A stretch of 64,000 nucleotides of DNA from Halomarinibacterium sp041392205. Its GTDB lineage: Bacteria; Bacteroidota; Bacteroidia; Flavobacteriales; Flavobacteriaceae. Of this stretch, positions 8,778 through 17,428 are shown in pieces. The position numbers and the translations under genes were made by a program. The stretch lies in the NCBI GenBank assembly GCA_041392205.1, contig JAWKMO010000003.1, forward strand, positions 248,001 through 312,000, given 5' to 3'. Below the pieces are notes generated by a model. That model was given only the letters and a program-made list of their open reading frames with translations, did no database searches and had not been told where the DNA came from. The number at the start of each line of letters is the position of its first letter. Position 1 is the stretch's first letter.

Positions 8778-9251
8778 TTGAACAACCCAAGTACCATATT
8801 AGATACAATTATTGATTTTCTTAATTCCATCCCTATTAAAATTATTGAGAAAAAAATATCCCACGATACTTTTTTACCGGGCATACAACTCTGTGGCAGC
8901 AGTATTTATATTGACCGTGAAAAATTAAAATACCCCGGGGATTTGCTTCATGAAGCGGGACATATTGCCGTTACAGAAGCGTCTGTGAGACCCTTGATTG
9001 GAAAAGAGAACCAACCCCCAAATTGGCCCTCAGACGGGGAAGAAATTGCCGCTATTTTATGGTCTTTTGCAGCATCACACCATCTCCAACTAAGTTTGGA
9101 TGTGGTATTTCATCCCAACGGATATAAAAATGAAGCTACATGGCTTATAGAACAGTTCAGTAGTAAAAATTACATGGGATTACCTCTCTTAGAATGGATG
9201 AATCTTTGTAACAAAGAAGAATTCCCAAAAATGATACAATGGGTACGATAG
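8778..9251 (+). CDS. Small HExxH protein, putative zinc metalloprotease-like
   Basis: 157 residues if the TTG at 8778 is used; an in-frame stop lies at 8766-8768 and there is no early ATG. LLHEAGHIAV gives an HExxH motif at His58-His62. Acidic residues in DGEEIAA (Glu88/Glu89) are placed where a third zinc ligand could be. No signal peptide is visible, so the protein is probably cytoplasmic. I do not recognise a named family. The start is unsettled because TATCTTTG (8773-8780), a perfect -7 promoter box, covers the TTG codon. Either the box is not a promoter or the natural 5' end was lost when the island inserted upstream. Confidence 0.7.
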   Translation: MNNPSTILDTIIDFLNSIPIKIIEKKISHDTFLPGIQLCGSSIYIDREKLKYPGDLLHEAGHIAVTEASVRPLIGKENQPPNWPSDGEEIAAILWSFAASHHLQLSLDVVFHPNGYKNEATWLIEQFSSKNYMGLPLLEWMNLCNKEEFPKMIQWVR

Positions 9252-9340
9252 TTTTAGTCAGCCAAACCATAACACCAAACACGTAAAGCAATCAAAAAAT
9301 ACCCTACAAACAAAAACGAGAAACTATTAAAAAGGATCGT

Positions 9341-9814
9341 ATGAGATATTTAATTTTAGCATGGGTGATGGCAGCCTCCTTTTCAGGATTTTCTCAAAAT
9401 TCTGAATATCAAGTCGCTTCCTATCTTACCGAAGGTACCAAAGCCCCCAATACGCATTACCTAGGAGAAGCTTGGTTGAACGCTATTATCCAAGATGATA
9501 CCGATTTGGGATACAATATCACCAAAGCCACCTTTAAAGCCAATTCAACCTTAGATTGGCACAAACACAGTTCCGCACAAGTTTTGATTATTGTAGCCGG
9601 AGAAGCCTATTATCAGGAAAGAGGGAAAGAACCGGTAATTCTGAAAGAAGGCGATGTCATTAAATGTGAAAAAGATACCGAACACTGGCATTCCTCCACC
9701 AAACTAAGTGATGTAACCTATTTAGCCTTATATGGCGGTGGGCAACCCACCACTTGGACGGAAGTACTCACACAAGAATATTACGATAAAGTAGCCGAAA
9801 AACTAACAAAGTAA
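9341..9814 (+). CDS. Secreted cupin-domain protein
   Basis: 157 residues with a signal peptide (MRYLILAWVMAASFSGFSQ). A single cupin follows: WHKH (His74, His76), Gln80, a glycine-rich turn VAGEAYYQ, GDVIKC, then EHWHSS (His115, His117), a normal set of metal ligands. It resembles the cupins related to carboxymuconolactone decarboxylase companions. It is likely a periplasmic metal-dependent enzyme or sensor of a small molecule; the substrate is not evident. It stands alone, with the gene-poor repeat stretch directly downstream. Confidence 0.8.
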   Translation: MRYLILAWVMAASFSGFSQNSEYQVASYLTEGTKAPNTHYLGEAWLNAIIQDDTDLGYNITKATFKANSTLDWHKHSSAQVLIIVAGEAYYQERGKEPVILKEGDVIKCEKDTEHWHSSTKLSDVTYLALYGGGQPTTWTEVLTQEYYDKVAEKLTK

Positions 9815-10040
9815 TCAAGACTTCCCATCCTCCCAACCTCCCGAAAGGGATTATAAGTAAGCTTACGCCATTGTGCCCACTACCCCCTTTTGTTTTTACT
9901 AAAAAGGGTTCGCCTTTTGGGTAAAGGGACCACTCGTGCCCGGTTCCTTCTTGTTTCATTTCACTGTTGTACATAACCCTCATTTTAAGTTTTAAAAGTC
10001 AAACATAAAACGCCTTTTTCAATTTCCAAGCAGGCCATGT

Positions 10041-10091
10041 CCGAAAACGACCGTTTTGGCCGATTTTGACCGAAAACGACCGTTTTGGCCG
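10041..10091. repeat. 22-bp direct repeat pair rich in CGAAAACG/CGTTTTGG
   Basis: Positions 10041-10062 and 10070-10091 are identical over 22 bases, offset by 29. Each contains AAAACGACCGTTTT, a near-perfect palindrome, so the tract can also form hairpins. Confidence 0.85.
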
Positions 10092-10376
10092 TTTTTGTCC
10101 GCCACAACCCTCAAAAAAAGGGGTAGATACTCCGTAGCAAAGCCGTATCAAAGCCGTAGATACTTCATAGATACTCCGTATCAAAGCCGTACATGACTCG
10201 TGGTTACTCCGTGGTTACTTCGTGTTTAATTCGTGTTTACCTCGTCTGAAGGGGAAAGAGACTCAAGAAAAGAGAAAAGAGAAAAGAGACCTAGAACCCA
10301 AAGCGAAATCTCAAATCTCAAATCCCAAAACCCAAGAGTGAAGGGTGATGGGTGAAGGGTGAATAGTAGTAAACCT

Positions 10377-10704
10377 CGTCCCTACGTTTCGACTTCGGGT
10401 CCCCGCTGTTTGAAACTTTGAGGAGAACAAAAAGCTGTTTGAGACCTGCTTGCAGGACGAGTTCTTTTTGTTGCAAAGTGAAAACGTAGCGGGTGAAGAA
10501 GAAACGTTAGGACTAGACCTTTTTGGTTCGATGTCACCCTGAGCGCAGTCGAAGGGTTGGGCAATGAAAAAAAGAACAGAAAGAAAGGCAATGCTTGATT
10601 GCAGATTGCTGATTGCTCATAGCAATCTCATAAACCCCTCCCTTCGAAGGGAGGTTGGGAGGGATGTAATTTACCCGTCCCTACGTTTCGACTTCGGGTC
10701 CCCG
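10377..10704. repeat. 29-bp exact direct repeat, two copies 299 bp apart
   Basis: The 29 bases at 10377-10405 recur exactly at 10676-10704. The copies begin CGTCCCTACG and end GGGTCCCCG. The DNA between them contains the GAGCGCAGTCGA element and one G/C palindrome. Confidence 0.85.
10534..10555. repeat. REP-like element, GAGCGCAGTCGA family
   Basis: Contains CACCCTGAGCGCAGTCGA followed by AGGG. The same core occurs at 43381-43428, 47921-47965 and 59614-59637. Confidence 0.75.
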
Positions 10705-10975
10705 TCGCCTTAACAATTAAAACATCCCCCTAACCCCCTTCAAAGGGGGAATGATTCAAACGTATGATTTTAATTTTTAAACCCGAAGGAATTTCAATGA
10801 TATCTGGTGGTGCAAGCATAAGGTAAAGGGTGAAGGGGAAAGAGACTCAAAAAAAGAGAAAAGAGATCTAGGAACCAAGACCCAAGACCCAAGTGTAAAG
10901 GGTGAAGGGTGAAGGGTAAAGTGTCATAGGAGTTCATTAATTTTCCCCTCCTTGATGGGGAGGGGTTAGGGGTGG
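10633..10975. repeat. Three G/C-rich imperfect palindromes
   Basis: Palindrome-like tracts at 10635-10662 (CCCTCCCTTCGAAGGGAGG), 10723-10750 (core CCCCCTTCAAAGGGGG) and 10944-10977 (CCCCTCCTTGATGGGGAGGGG). They share the plan of C-run, short TTCGAA- or TTGAT-like centre and G-run, followed by extra pyrimidine or purine blocks such as CTAACC or GGTTAG. They look like members of one dispersed element. Confidence 0.65.
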
Positions 10976-11093
10976 GGACTACATCAAGACCCAAAGCCAA
11001 ATCTCAAATCTCAAATCCCTAGACCCAAGACCCAGGACCCAAGACCCAGTACCCAGGACCCAAGAATAAAGGGTGAAAGGTTAAGGGTCATAG

Positions 11094-11170
11094 AACTCAC
11101 AACCCACAACCCACAACCCACAACTCACAACTCACAACTCACAACTCACAACCCACAACTCACAACTCAC
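11094..11170. repeat. Heptamer tandem array AACYCAC, 11 units
   Basis: Eleven contiguous 7-bp units, each AACTCAC or AACCCAC, ending 35 bp before the HAD gene start. Only position 4 varies (T or C). Confidence 0.9.
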
Positions 11171-11205
11171 TCCTCACTTTTCAGTATCTTTACCAAAAAC
11201 AACCT

Positions 11206-11823
11206 ATGCAAACCATTACAACCATTATCTTCGACCTAGGCGGCGTGCTTATCGACTGGAACCCGGAGTATGTATTTTTAAAAGAATTCCGTGGCAACCG
11301 TGAAAAAATGAACTGGTTCCTCAACGAGATTTGCGCCTGGGAGTGGAATATGAATCAGGATGCCGGCTATCCCCTCGCCCAAGCCACCGAAGACCGTGTG
11401 GCCATGTTTCCGGAACACGAAGCACTGATACGCATGTACTACGGCCGCTGGGAAGAAATGCTGGGCCATACCCACGAGGATACTTTGGAAATACTGGAAC
11501 GCGTTGTCCACAACCCCAACTACAGGGTGTACGCACTCACCAATTGGAGTGGGGAAACCTTCCCTATTGCCTTACAGAAATTCCCGTGGTTGCAATGGTT
11601 TGAAGGGATATTGGTAAGCGGCGACGAAGGCATGCGAAAGCCTTACAAAGAAATTTATGAGCTGCTTCTCTCCCGCTATGAGATTGTCCCCCACGAAGCC
11701 GTTTTTATAGACGATAGCCTTAAAAATGTGGAGGGTTCCCAAGCGGTGGGGATGCAAGGGATTCACTTTACCACTGCCCAAAACCTGAAAACCGAATTGC
11801 AGAAATTGGGTGTGGAGGTATAA
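11206..11823 (+). CDS. HAD-superfamily hydrolase, YihX-like phosphatase
   Basis: 205 residues. HAD motif I is IIFDLGGVLIDWNP with nucleophile Asp10. The second Asp of the usual DxD is Gly, as in the YihX branch of the HAD-IA group. Motif III surrounds the Lys of RKPYKEIY, and motif IV is VFIDDS. The helical cap lies between motifs I and II (about residues 20-100). It probably dephosphorylates a small sugar phosphate in the cytoplasm. It is followed at 74 bp by a PfkB kinase on the same strand, so the two may act on related sugars, but that is only suggestive. Confidence 0.87.
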   Translation: MQTITTIIFDLGGVLIDWNPEYVFLKEFRGNREKMNWFLNEICAWEWNMNQDAGYPLAQATEDRVAMFPEHEALIRMYYGRWEEMLGHTHEDTLEILERVVHNPNYRVYALTNWSGETFPIALQKFPWLQWFEGILVSGDEGMRKPYKEIYELLLSRYEIVPHEAVFIDDSLKNVEGSQAVGMQGIHFTTAQNLKTELQKLGVEV

Positions 11824-11896
11824 TTTTATGGCTTCAGCGACTGCAAACTGCTAACTTTTTTGTAGTTTTCTCTTTTACTTCAACCATGACACATCC

Positions 11897-12877
11897 ATGA
11901 CCAAACCTACGATTGCTGTTTTAGGGCCTATCCCAAGAGATTACATTATCACTCACAATAATGAGATCATTCAAAAATACGGCTGTGCTACCCACACGGC
12001 CATCGCCATTTCCAACCTGTTGGAGGACCGGGGGGTGATTTATCCGGTGACGCACATCCGCAAGCAGGATGAAGCGGGTATTAAAGCCCTGTTTGCGCCT
12101 TATACCAACATCAACACCCAGTATATTTCTTCGGAAGCCGATCAAGGAGACGTCATCCAGTTAAAGTTTGTGGACCAAAACAAGCGCATCGAAACCCAAA
12201 CGGCCTTTATGAAACCCATTATGCCCGAAGATGTGGCTCCCCTGCTCCACTGCAGCGTATTTGTGTGCGTGCCCGTCACCGATTTTGAAGTCCCCTTGGA
12301 GACCCTTATCTATATCAAAGAAAACAGCAAGGCCTCCATTGTTTTTGATGCTCATGGCCCCACTACAGCCCTCACCGTACGAGGGCAACGCGTTACCAAG
12401 TTTTGGGTAGACCGCGATATGTGGCTTCCCTATATCGATGTTCTTAAAATGAATTTGGAAGAGGCTAATTGCAGCTGGTTTCAGAATGAATATAGTCTTG
12501 AAGAGTTACAAAACAATGAAGAAATCGCTACGGAACAGCTTCCCAAGTTTGCCGAATACTGTTTAAAACACGGACTTAAAGCCCTATACGTTACCTTGGA
12601 TTCCAGGGGTACCATGGTGTACACGCTGGAAAAGGGAGTGCTAAAACAGGAATTGGTGCCTTCAGTACCCGTAACAACGGTGATAGACACCACCGGTTGT
12701 GGGGATTCTTTTGCGGGGGGAATAGCCTTCAGCTTGTTAGACAATCCCCAAGATTTCATTAAAGCGGCCCAATTCGGAAATGCCATGGGAGCACAACGCA
12801 CCCAAGGCAAAACTTTTGAAGTATTTAAATCGTTAGCCGAAACCCAAGCCATTCTTGCCAAAACCTATTCCTATTGA
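11897..12877 (+). CDS. PfkB-family carbohydrate or nucleoside kinase
   Basis: 326 residues. The C-terminal PfkB signature DTTGCGDSFAGG spans 264-275, with catalytic base Asp270. The ribokinase-like N-terminal part begins IAVLGPIPRDYI and contains the substrate-lid region around residues 15-45. ATP-dependent phosphorylation of a sugar or nucleoside is expected; the N-terminal specificity segment is not one I can tie to a substrate. The stop overlaps the TTG start of the next gene (12874-12877), which suggests translational coupling. Confidence 0.87.
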   Translation: MTKPTIAVLGPIPRDYIITHNNEIIQKYGCATHTAIAISNLLEDRGVIYPVTHIRKQDEAGIKALFAPYTNINTQYISSEADQGDVIQLKFVDQNKRIETQTAFMKPIMPEDVAPLLHCSVFVCVPVTDFEVPLETLIYIKENSKASIVFDAHGPTTALTVRGQRVTKFWVDRDMWLPYIDVLKMNLEEANCSWFQNEYSLEELQNNEEIATEQLPKFAEYCLKHGLKALYVTLDSRGTMVYTLEKGVLKQELVPSVPVTTVIDTTGCGDSFAGGIAFSLLDNPQDFIKAAQFGNAMGAQRTQGKTFEVFKSLAETQAILAKTYSY

Positions 12878-13362
12878 AAGCCGCCAGTCTTGCTGAATTA
12901 CGCAAAGAATTAAAGCATCGTTCCCACGACGAATTACAGGAGTTATGTTTAAAATTAGCCCGTTTTAAAGCTGAAAATAAAGAACTCCTCTCCTATTTAT
13001 TGTTTGAGATAGAGAACGAACCGCAGTATGTTAGTAGTATTGAGGCCTATATCACACAAGCCTTTTCAGAAATAAACACCCAAAGTAGTTTTTACATTCG
13101 CAAAAGCATTCGGAAAATTCTTAGAGTCACTAAAAAGTTTATTCGTTACTCTTCTGAAAAAGAAACCGAAGTGCTTTTATTGCTTCATTTCTGCAAAACA
13201 ATGAAACACTTTCACCCTTCCATTCCCCATAGCCAAGCCATGGTATCGCTCTACCAAAGACAAGTGACACTTATTGAAAAAAAGCTTGCAGCATTGCATG
13301 AAGATCTTCAGTACGACTACTCCATGGAGCTTAGCAAAATAAAGAATGTAATGGGTGCCTAA
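12874..13362 (+). CDS. Unknown helical protein coupled to the PfkB kinase
   Basis: 162 residues, strongly alpha-helical, rich in Lys, Glu and Leu, with no signal peptide, membrane segment or known motif. It begins at TTG 12874, which overlaps the TGA of the kinase gene. No better start exists downstream before conserved-looking helices begin. The base composition is like the neighbours. It may be a cytoplasmic partner or regulator of the kinase, inferred only from coupling. Confidence 0.65.
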   Translation: MKAASLAELRKELKHRSHDELQELCLKLARFKAENKELLSYLLFEIENEPQYVSSIEAYITQAFSEINTQSSFYIRKSIRKILRVTKKFIRYSSEKETEVLLLLHFCKTMKHFHPSIPHSQAMVSLYQRQVTLIEKKLAALHEDLQYDYSMELSKIKNVMGA

Positions 13363-13467
13363 GGAAGCACCATTCTTTTAAGAAAATTCAAAAAAAGATT
13401 AACAGAACTTTAGGAGACTAAGCCTAAACCTAAGGCTATTTTCGTAGTCAAATTGCAAAACTATTTC

Positions 13468-15939
13468 ATGCGCTATCTATTATTTGCCCTTTGCCTTTTA
13501 TGTACGATGAGTTTAATATCACAAAATAGAACTCTTGATGAGGTAACCATCTCTGGAAAAATTTTTGAAGAAGGATCTAACGTACCCCTCGAATATGCCA
13601 CCGTGGCTTTTTACGATACTAGTGGAACTGTTGTGAGTGGTGGAATCACCGATGATAAAGGAAACTATGCCATTACTATTACCCCAGGAGTCTACAAAAT
13701 ACAGTTTGAGTTTATTTCCTATAAAACGAAAGTATTGAACAACCAACGGTTGTTTAAAAACACCACTTTACCTACCCAAATGCTTGCCTTGGATGCCGAA
13801 AGTTTGAACGAAGTGGTGGTGCGTGCCGAAACCACCGAAGTACAAATACGGCTCGATAAAAAAGTCTATAATATTGGCAAAGATCTTACTACCAGTGGGG
13901 CCACAGTAAGTGATGCGCTAAACAATGTGCCCTCGGTTACGGTAGATGTGGACGGAACCATTGCGCTGCGCGGAAATGAAAACGTGCGTATCCTTATTAA
14001 TGGAAGACCCTCTGCCATAGCAGGCTTTGGCGATGCCGATGCCCTAAGACAGCTTCCTGCAGAAGCCATTGAACGCGTGGAAGTGATCACGTCGCCTTCG
14101 GCACGATACGATGCCGAAGGAACGGCGGGGATTTTAAATATCATTCTTAAAAAAGAAAAAACACTAGGACTAAACGGCTCCCTTCAAACCAATTTCAACT
14201 ACCCCTTGGGAAGTGGTGCTACAGCCAATTTTAATGTTCGTACGGACAAGTTCAATATTTTTAATACTACCGGTATTCGCTATAATGAAAACCCAGGGAA
14301 TGCCAATTTTGAGAATCGGTATTTTAGTGACAATATTGCCAATCCTTTTGTCAACGAAACCCGGGATATCAACAGAAAGCGTCAAGGGTTTAATACCAAT
14401 CTGGGAATGGAGTATTTTTTAACGGAACGCTCTTCTATTACCGCTTCCGGATTTTACAGAATGAGTGATGATAATGACATTACTACTAACCTTACCCAGG
14501 AGTTGGATGCCAATAGCGATTTGGCGGTTTCCAGAAACCGAAATGAAGACCAGAAAGAGGATGACGAAAACTACCAAATATCATTGAACTATGTCAATAA
14601 TTTTAATACCAGCGGACATAATCTAACGGTCGATTTCCAATGGGAAAAAGGTTCAGAAACACAGAAATCGCTTATTGAAGAGTTCAATACCTTTCCGGAT
14701 AATGAAGTGTTGCCTTCTGAAAATATTACCCAACTAGAAGACCAAACCGAATACTTACTGCAGGCAGATTATGTGCTTCCTATTAGGGAAAATGCCCAAT
14801 TTGAAGCCGGGTTCCGAAGTTCGTTACAAAATACCATTACCGATTATTTGTTGGAAGAGCAGCTAGTTACCGGAGGGCCTTTCATAAAAAATGACAGCCT
14901 TTCTAATGTATTTGATTATACCGAAAATGTGCATGCCGTCTATAGCCAATACGGAAATAAATACGGTAAGTTTTCCTTCCTCTTAGGGCTGCGAATGGAA
15001 AATACGATATTGAAAGGAAAAGTTACAGCCACCGATGTTGCTTCCAACAACGAAGCCCTAAACATCAATTTTGATAAAAACTTTGTAGGCTTATTCCCCA
15101 CTGTCAATCTGGTGTACGAACTTTCTGAAAAAGAAAATGTGACTTTGGGATATAACCGCAGAATTAACCGTCCTAGAAGCTGGTTTGTAAACCCTTTTCC
15201 TTCCCGCTCCAGTGAAGCCAATGTGTTTCAGGGAAACCCCGATTTGAACCCAGCCTATGCCAGTGCCTTCGATTTAGGATATTTAAACCGTTGGAAAAAA
15301 TTGAACCTGACCACTTCGGTGTACTATCAATACGAAACTGACGCTTTTGAGCGGGTACAAGAACAAACCGGGTTAGTAACCCCCAATGGGATCCCTATTA
15401 TTAGAACCATCCCTATCAACCTTTCCACCAATACCCGTATAGGTTTTGAAGCAGCTATACTGTACAACCCAACAAAATGGCTTCGATTAAATAGTAGTTT
15501 TAATTTCTTTCAGTTTGAAACCAAAGGAGCTTTTAACGGGATAGATTACGGTGCCAAAAATACCAGTTGGTTTACCCGCGGCAGTGCCAAAGTTACCTTG
15601 CCTAGCAAAATAGACTGGCAAACCAATGTATTTTATCGCGGTCCAGACAACAATGCCCAAACCGAAAACGAAGGAATACTTTCGGTAGATGTGGCACTAA
15701 GCAAAGACATCATTAATGACAATGCTACTATTGGGTTTAATGTAAGTGATTTATTCAACTCCCGTAAAAGGAGGTCCCTAACAACCACCGATTCTTTTAT
15801 AAGTGATAATGAGTTTCAATGGAGAGAACGGCAATTTACCCTTTCGTTTACCTATCGTTTTAATCAGAAAAAAGAACGTCAACGCAATCGAGGAGGCAAT
15901 GGTGGTGACGATTTTGACGGTGAAGGATTTGGCGGATAA
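13468..15939 (+). CDS. TonB-dependent receptor-like outer-membrane protein (OMP_b-brl_3 type)
   Basis: 823 residues from ATG 13468, chosen over the in-frame TTG at 13453 because the signal peptide MRYLLFALCLLCTMSLISQ begins there. Domains in order: carboxypeptidase-regulatory-like beta sandwich (~25-110), plug (~120-210, with NVPSVTVDVDGTIALRG and IERVEVITSPSARYDAEGTAGILNI), then a 22-strand-type barrel ending in a Gly/Arg/Asp-rich tail (GGNGGDDFDG). This fits the outer-membrane beta-barrel family common in Bacteroidota. The substrate is unknown, and there is no SusD partner nearby, so it is not a typical glycan utilisation pair. TATTTTCG at 13437-13444 is a near-consensus -7 box. Confidence 0.88.
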   Translation: MRYLLFALCLLCTMSLISQNRTLDEVTISGKIFEEGSNVPLEYATVAFYDTSGTVVSGGITDDKGNYAITITPGVYKIQFEFISYKTKVLNNQRLFKNTTLPTQMLALDAESLNEVVVRAETTEVQIRLDKKVYNIGKDLTTSGATVSDALNNVPSVTVDVDGTIALRGNENVRILINGRPSAIAGFGDADALRQLPAEAIERVEVITSPSARYDAEGTAGILNIILKKEKTLGLNGSLQTNFNYPLGSGATANFNVRTDKFNIFNTTGIRYNENPGNANFENRYFSDNIANPFVNETRDINRKRQGFNTNLGMEYFLTERSSITASGFYRMSDDNDITTNLTQELDANSDLAVSRNRNEDQKEDDENYQISLNYVNNFNTSGHNLTVDFQWEKGSETQKSLIEEFNTFPDNEVLPSENITQLEDQTEYLLQADYVLPIRENAQFEAGFRSSLQNTITDYLLEEQLVTGGPFIKNDSLSNVFDYTENVHAVYSQYGNKYGKFSFLLGLRMENTILKGKVTATDVASNNEALNINFDKNFVGLFPTVNLVYELSEKENVTLGYNRRINRPRSWFVNPFPSRSSEANVFQGNPDLNPAYASAFDLGYLNRWKKLNLTTSVYYQYETDAFERVQEQTGLVTPNGIPIIRTIPINLSTNTRIGFEAAILYNPTKWLRLNSSFNFFQFETKGAFNGIDYGAKNTSWFTRGSAKVTLPSKIDWQTNVFYRGPDNNAQTENEGILSVDVALSKDIINDNATIGFNVSDLFNSRKRRSLTTTDSFISDNEFQWRERQFTLSFTYRFNQKKERQRNRGGNGGDDFDGEGFGG

Positions 15940-15954
15940 TGAGTACATTTACCT

Positions 15955-16902
15955 ATGCCAACACACTATTTCCCTTGGGTCGCTTTAATAGCCTATGTGC
16001 TGTTTCTACTGGCGTTAGATTTTTTTGTACTTCATAAAAAAGGAACAAAACCCACTTCTAAAAAAGCCTTATACGAAACCCTGTTTTTTGTTTCGAATGC
16101 GTTGTTATTCTCGGGAGCATTATATTGGTTTTTTCAGCAGGGATGGGTAGCTAACCCAAACAACTATACGCCCACCAAAGCCTGGTTAAGTTATCTCACC
16201 GGATATATTATTGAATTATCCCTAAGTGTCGATAACTTATTTGTGATTGCGGTTATTTTTACCTCTTTTAAAGTACCCGGGAAGTACCAGCATAAATTGC
16301 TGTTCTTAGGTATTTTAGGAGCGCTTGTCTTTAGAGGGATACTCATTAGCTTAGGAATTATTTTAATTAATAAGTTCCACCAAATGAGTATTATTTTTGG
16401 CTTGTTTTTATTGTTTACCGCATTTAAAATGCTGAAAAAAGAAGCCCAACATGAAGAGGTCCATGAACCCAAGGGCCTCTCAAAGATCTTTCGATTTACC
16501 AAAGTTATCGATGAAGGAAAATTTACCACCCATGTAAACGGAAAGAAAGTGTTTACAGCCCTATTTGGTGCTTTAATTACCATTGAGTTTACCGATTTGC
16601 TTTTTGCACTCGATAGTATTCCCGCCATTTTTGCGGTTACTACCGATCCGTTTATTGTCTTTAGTTCCAACATATTTGCCATTATGGGGCTTCGTTCGTT
16701 GTATTTCTTTTTAGCCAATATGTTGGAGAAGTTTCACTATTTAAAATACAGTGTATTTGCCATTTTAATTTTTGTAGGGTTAAAGTTAATTTCCACCTCC
16801 TGGTTTGAAATCCCCGAGTGGTTTTCACTTACTTTCATACTCTTATCATTGGCCGCTGGAGTGTATGTTTCGTTGTTGAATTCAAAGGAGAAAAAGGAAT
16901 GA
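15955..16902 (+). CDS. TerC/Alx-family integral membrane protein
   Basis: 315 residues with seven to nine membrane helices. The TerC motifs are present: ELSLSVDNLFVIAVIF (about 85-100) and EFTDLLFALDSIPAIFAV (about 210-227), whose buried acidic residues are typical of the family. Family members are linked to tellurite resistance or to manganese export at high pH (Alx). A role in metal ion export is likely, but the ion is not decided here. It is convergent with the ribosomal protein operon, with a shared bidirectional terminator. Confidence 0.88.
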   Translation: MPTHYFPWVALIAYVLFLLALDFFVLHKKGTKPTSKKALYETLFFVSNALLFSGALYWFFQQGWVANPNNYTPTKAWLSYLTGYIIELSLSVDNLFVIAVIFTSFKVPGKYQHKLLFLGILGALVFRGILISLGIILINKFHQMSIIFGLFLLFTAFKMLKKEAQHEEVHEPKGLSKIFRFTKVIDEGKFTTHVNGKKVFTALFGALITIEFTDLLFALDSIPAIFAVTTDPFIVFSSNIFAIMGLRSLYFFLANMLEKFHYLKYSVFAILIFVGLKLISTSWFEIPEWFSLTFILLSLAAGVYVSLLNSKEKKE

Positions 16903-16913
16903 CTTTATTACAC

Positions 16914-16943
16914 AAAAAAACCCTCCAAATGGGAGGGTTTTTT
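16914..16943. terminator. Bidirectional rho-independent terminator
   Basis: CCCTCC (16921-16926), 5-nt loop, GGAGGG (16932-16937), flanked by A7 on the left and T6 on the right. It serves both the TerC-like gene (+) and the rpsF-rpsR-rplI operon (-). Confidence 0.9.
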
Positions 16944-16962
16944 AATACTATTTTAAAACGAA

Positions 16963-17415
16963 TTACTTCGCTTCGGCTACTACGTCAAAAGAGAAGTCGG
17001 TTACTACATCTCTATGAAAACGAATTTTAGCCTCGTATTTACCGGTGCGCTTAATTAAGCCCCCTGCGATACTAATGTATTTTTTATCAAGCGTAACGCC
17101 TTCTTTGGTAAGGGCTTCTGCTAAGTCTGCATTGCTTACAGAACCAAACAATTTATCGCCTTCACCAGTTTTAGCGGCAATCTTAATTTCAAGACCGTTT
17201 AATTTATTCGCTTCTTTTTGAGCGTCATCGATCATTTTCTTTTCCTTGTGCGCACGTTGTTTCAACGTTTCTGCCAATACTTTTTTAGCAGAAGGGGTTG
17301 CTAATACTGCATATCCTTGAGGAATAAGAAAGTTTCTTGCGTAGCCATTTTTTACAGTCACTAAATCGTCTGCAAAGCCTACATTTTCAACATCTTTTTT
17401 TAATATAAGTTCCAT
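16963..17415 (-). CDS. rplI: 50S ribosomal protein bL9
   Basis: 150 residues, the normal bL9 length. The N-terminal RNA-binding domain starts MELILKKDVENVGFADD and holds NGYARNFLIPQGYA, the bL9 signature. A long connecting helix (about 42-75) and a C-terminal domain follow. It binds 23S rRNA at the base of the L1 stalk. Last gene of the rpsF-rpsR-rplI operon, 13 bp after rpsR. Confidence 0.97.
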   Translation of the reverse strand: MELILKKDVENVGFADDLVTVKNGYARNFLIPQGYAVLATPSAKKVLAETLKQRAHKEKKMIDDAQKEANKLNGLEIKIAAKTGEGDKLFGSVSNADLAEALTKEGVTLDKKYISIAGGLIKRTGKYEAKIRFHRDVVTDFSFDVVAEAK

Positions 17416-17428
17416 GTCCTATCTGCTT

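Larger units (their letters stand above)
9815..11205. repeat. Gene-free, repeat-rich stretch
   Basis: About 1.4 kb with no credible gene. It holds 22-bp and 29-bp direct repeats, repeats of the phrase CAAAGCCGTA (10137-10192), and tandem 7-bp units of four kinds: CTCAAAT (about 10310-10328 and 10999-11018), GGGTGAA (10338-10361, 10899-10915), AAGACCC/GACCCAG variants (10877-10892, 11020-11070) and AACYCAC (11094-11170). There are also three G/C-rich imperfect palindromes and one copy of the GAGCGCAGTCGA repeat. TATCTTTA at 11185-11192 may be the promoter of the gene at 11206. Confidence 0.75.

Noticed and set aside
10382..11000. Two short minus-strand frames (10382-10591, 10794-11000) in the repeat stretch
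   Set aside because: Both are read through repeats and palindromes, with low-complexity translations and no start context.
11094..11170. CRISPR-like array
   Set aside because: The units are contiguous 7-mers without spacers, and no cas genes are nearby.
12481..12861. 126-codon antisense frame within the PfkB kinase gene
   Set aside because: The sense frame holds the PfkB signature; the antisense product has no recognisable feature.
16191..16718. 175-codon open frame antisense to the TerC-like gene
   Set aside because: It lies wholly inside a gene with clear membrane helices and TerC motifs; the translation has no domain and the frame arises from codon bias of the sense gene.
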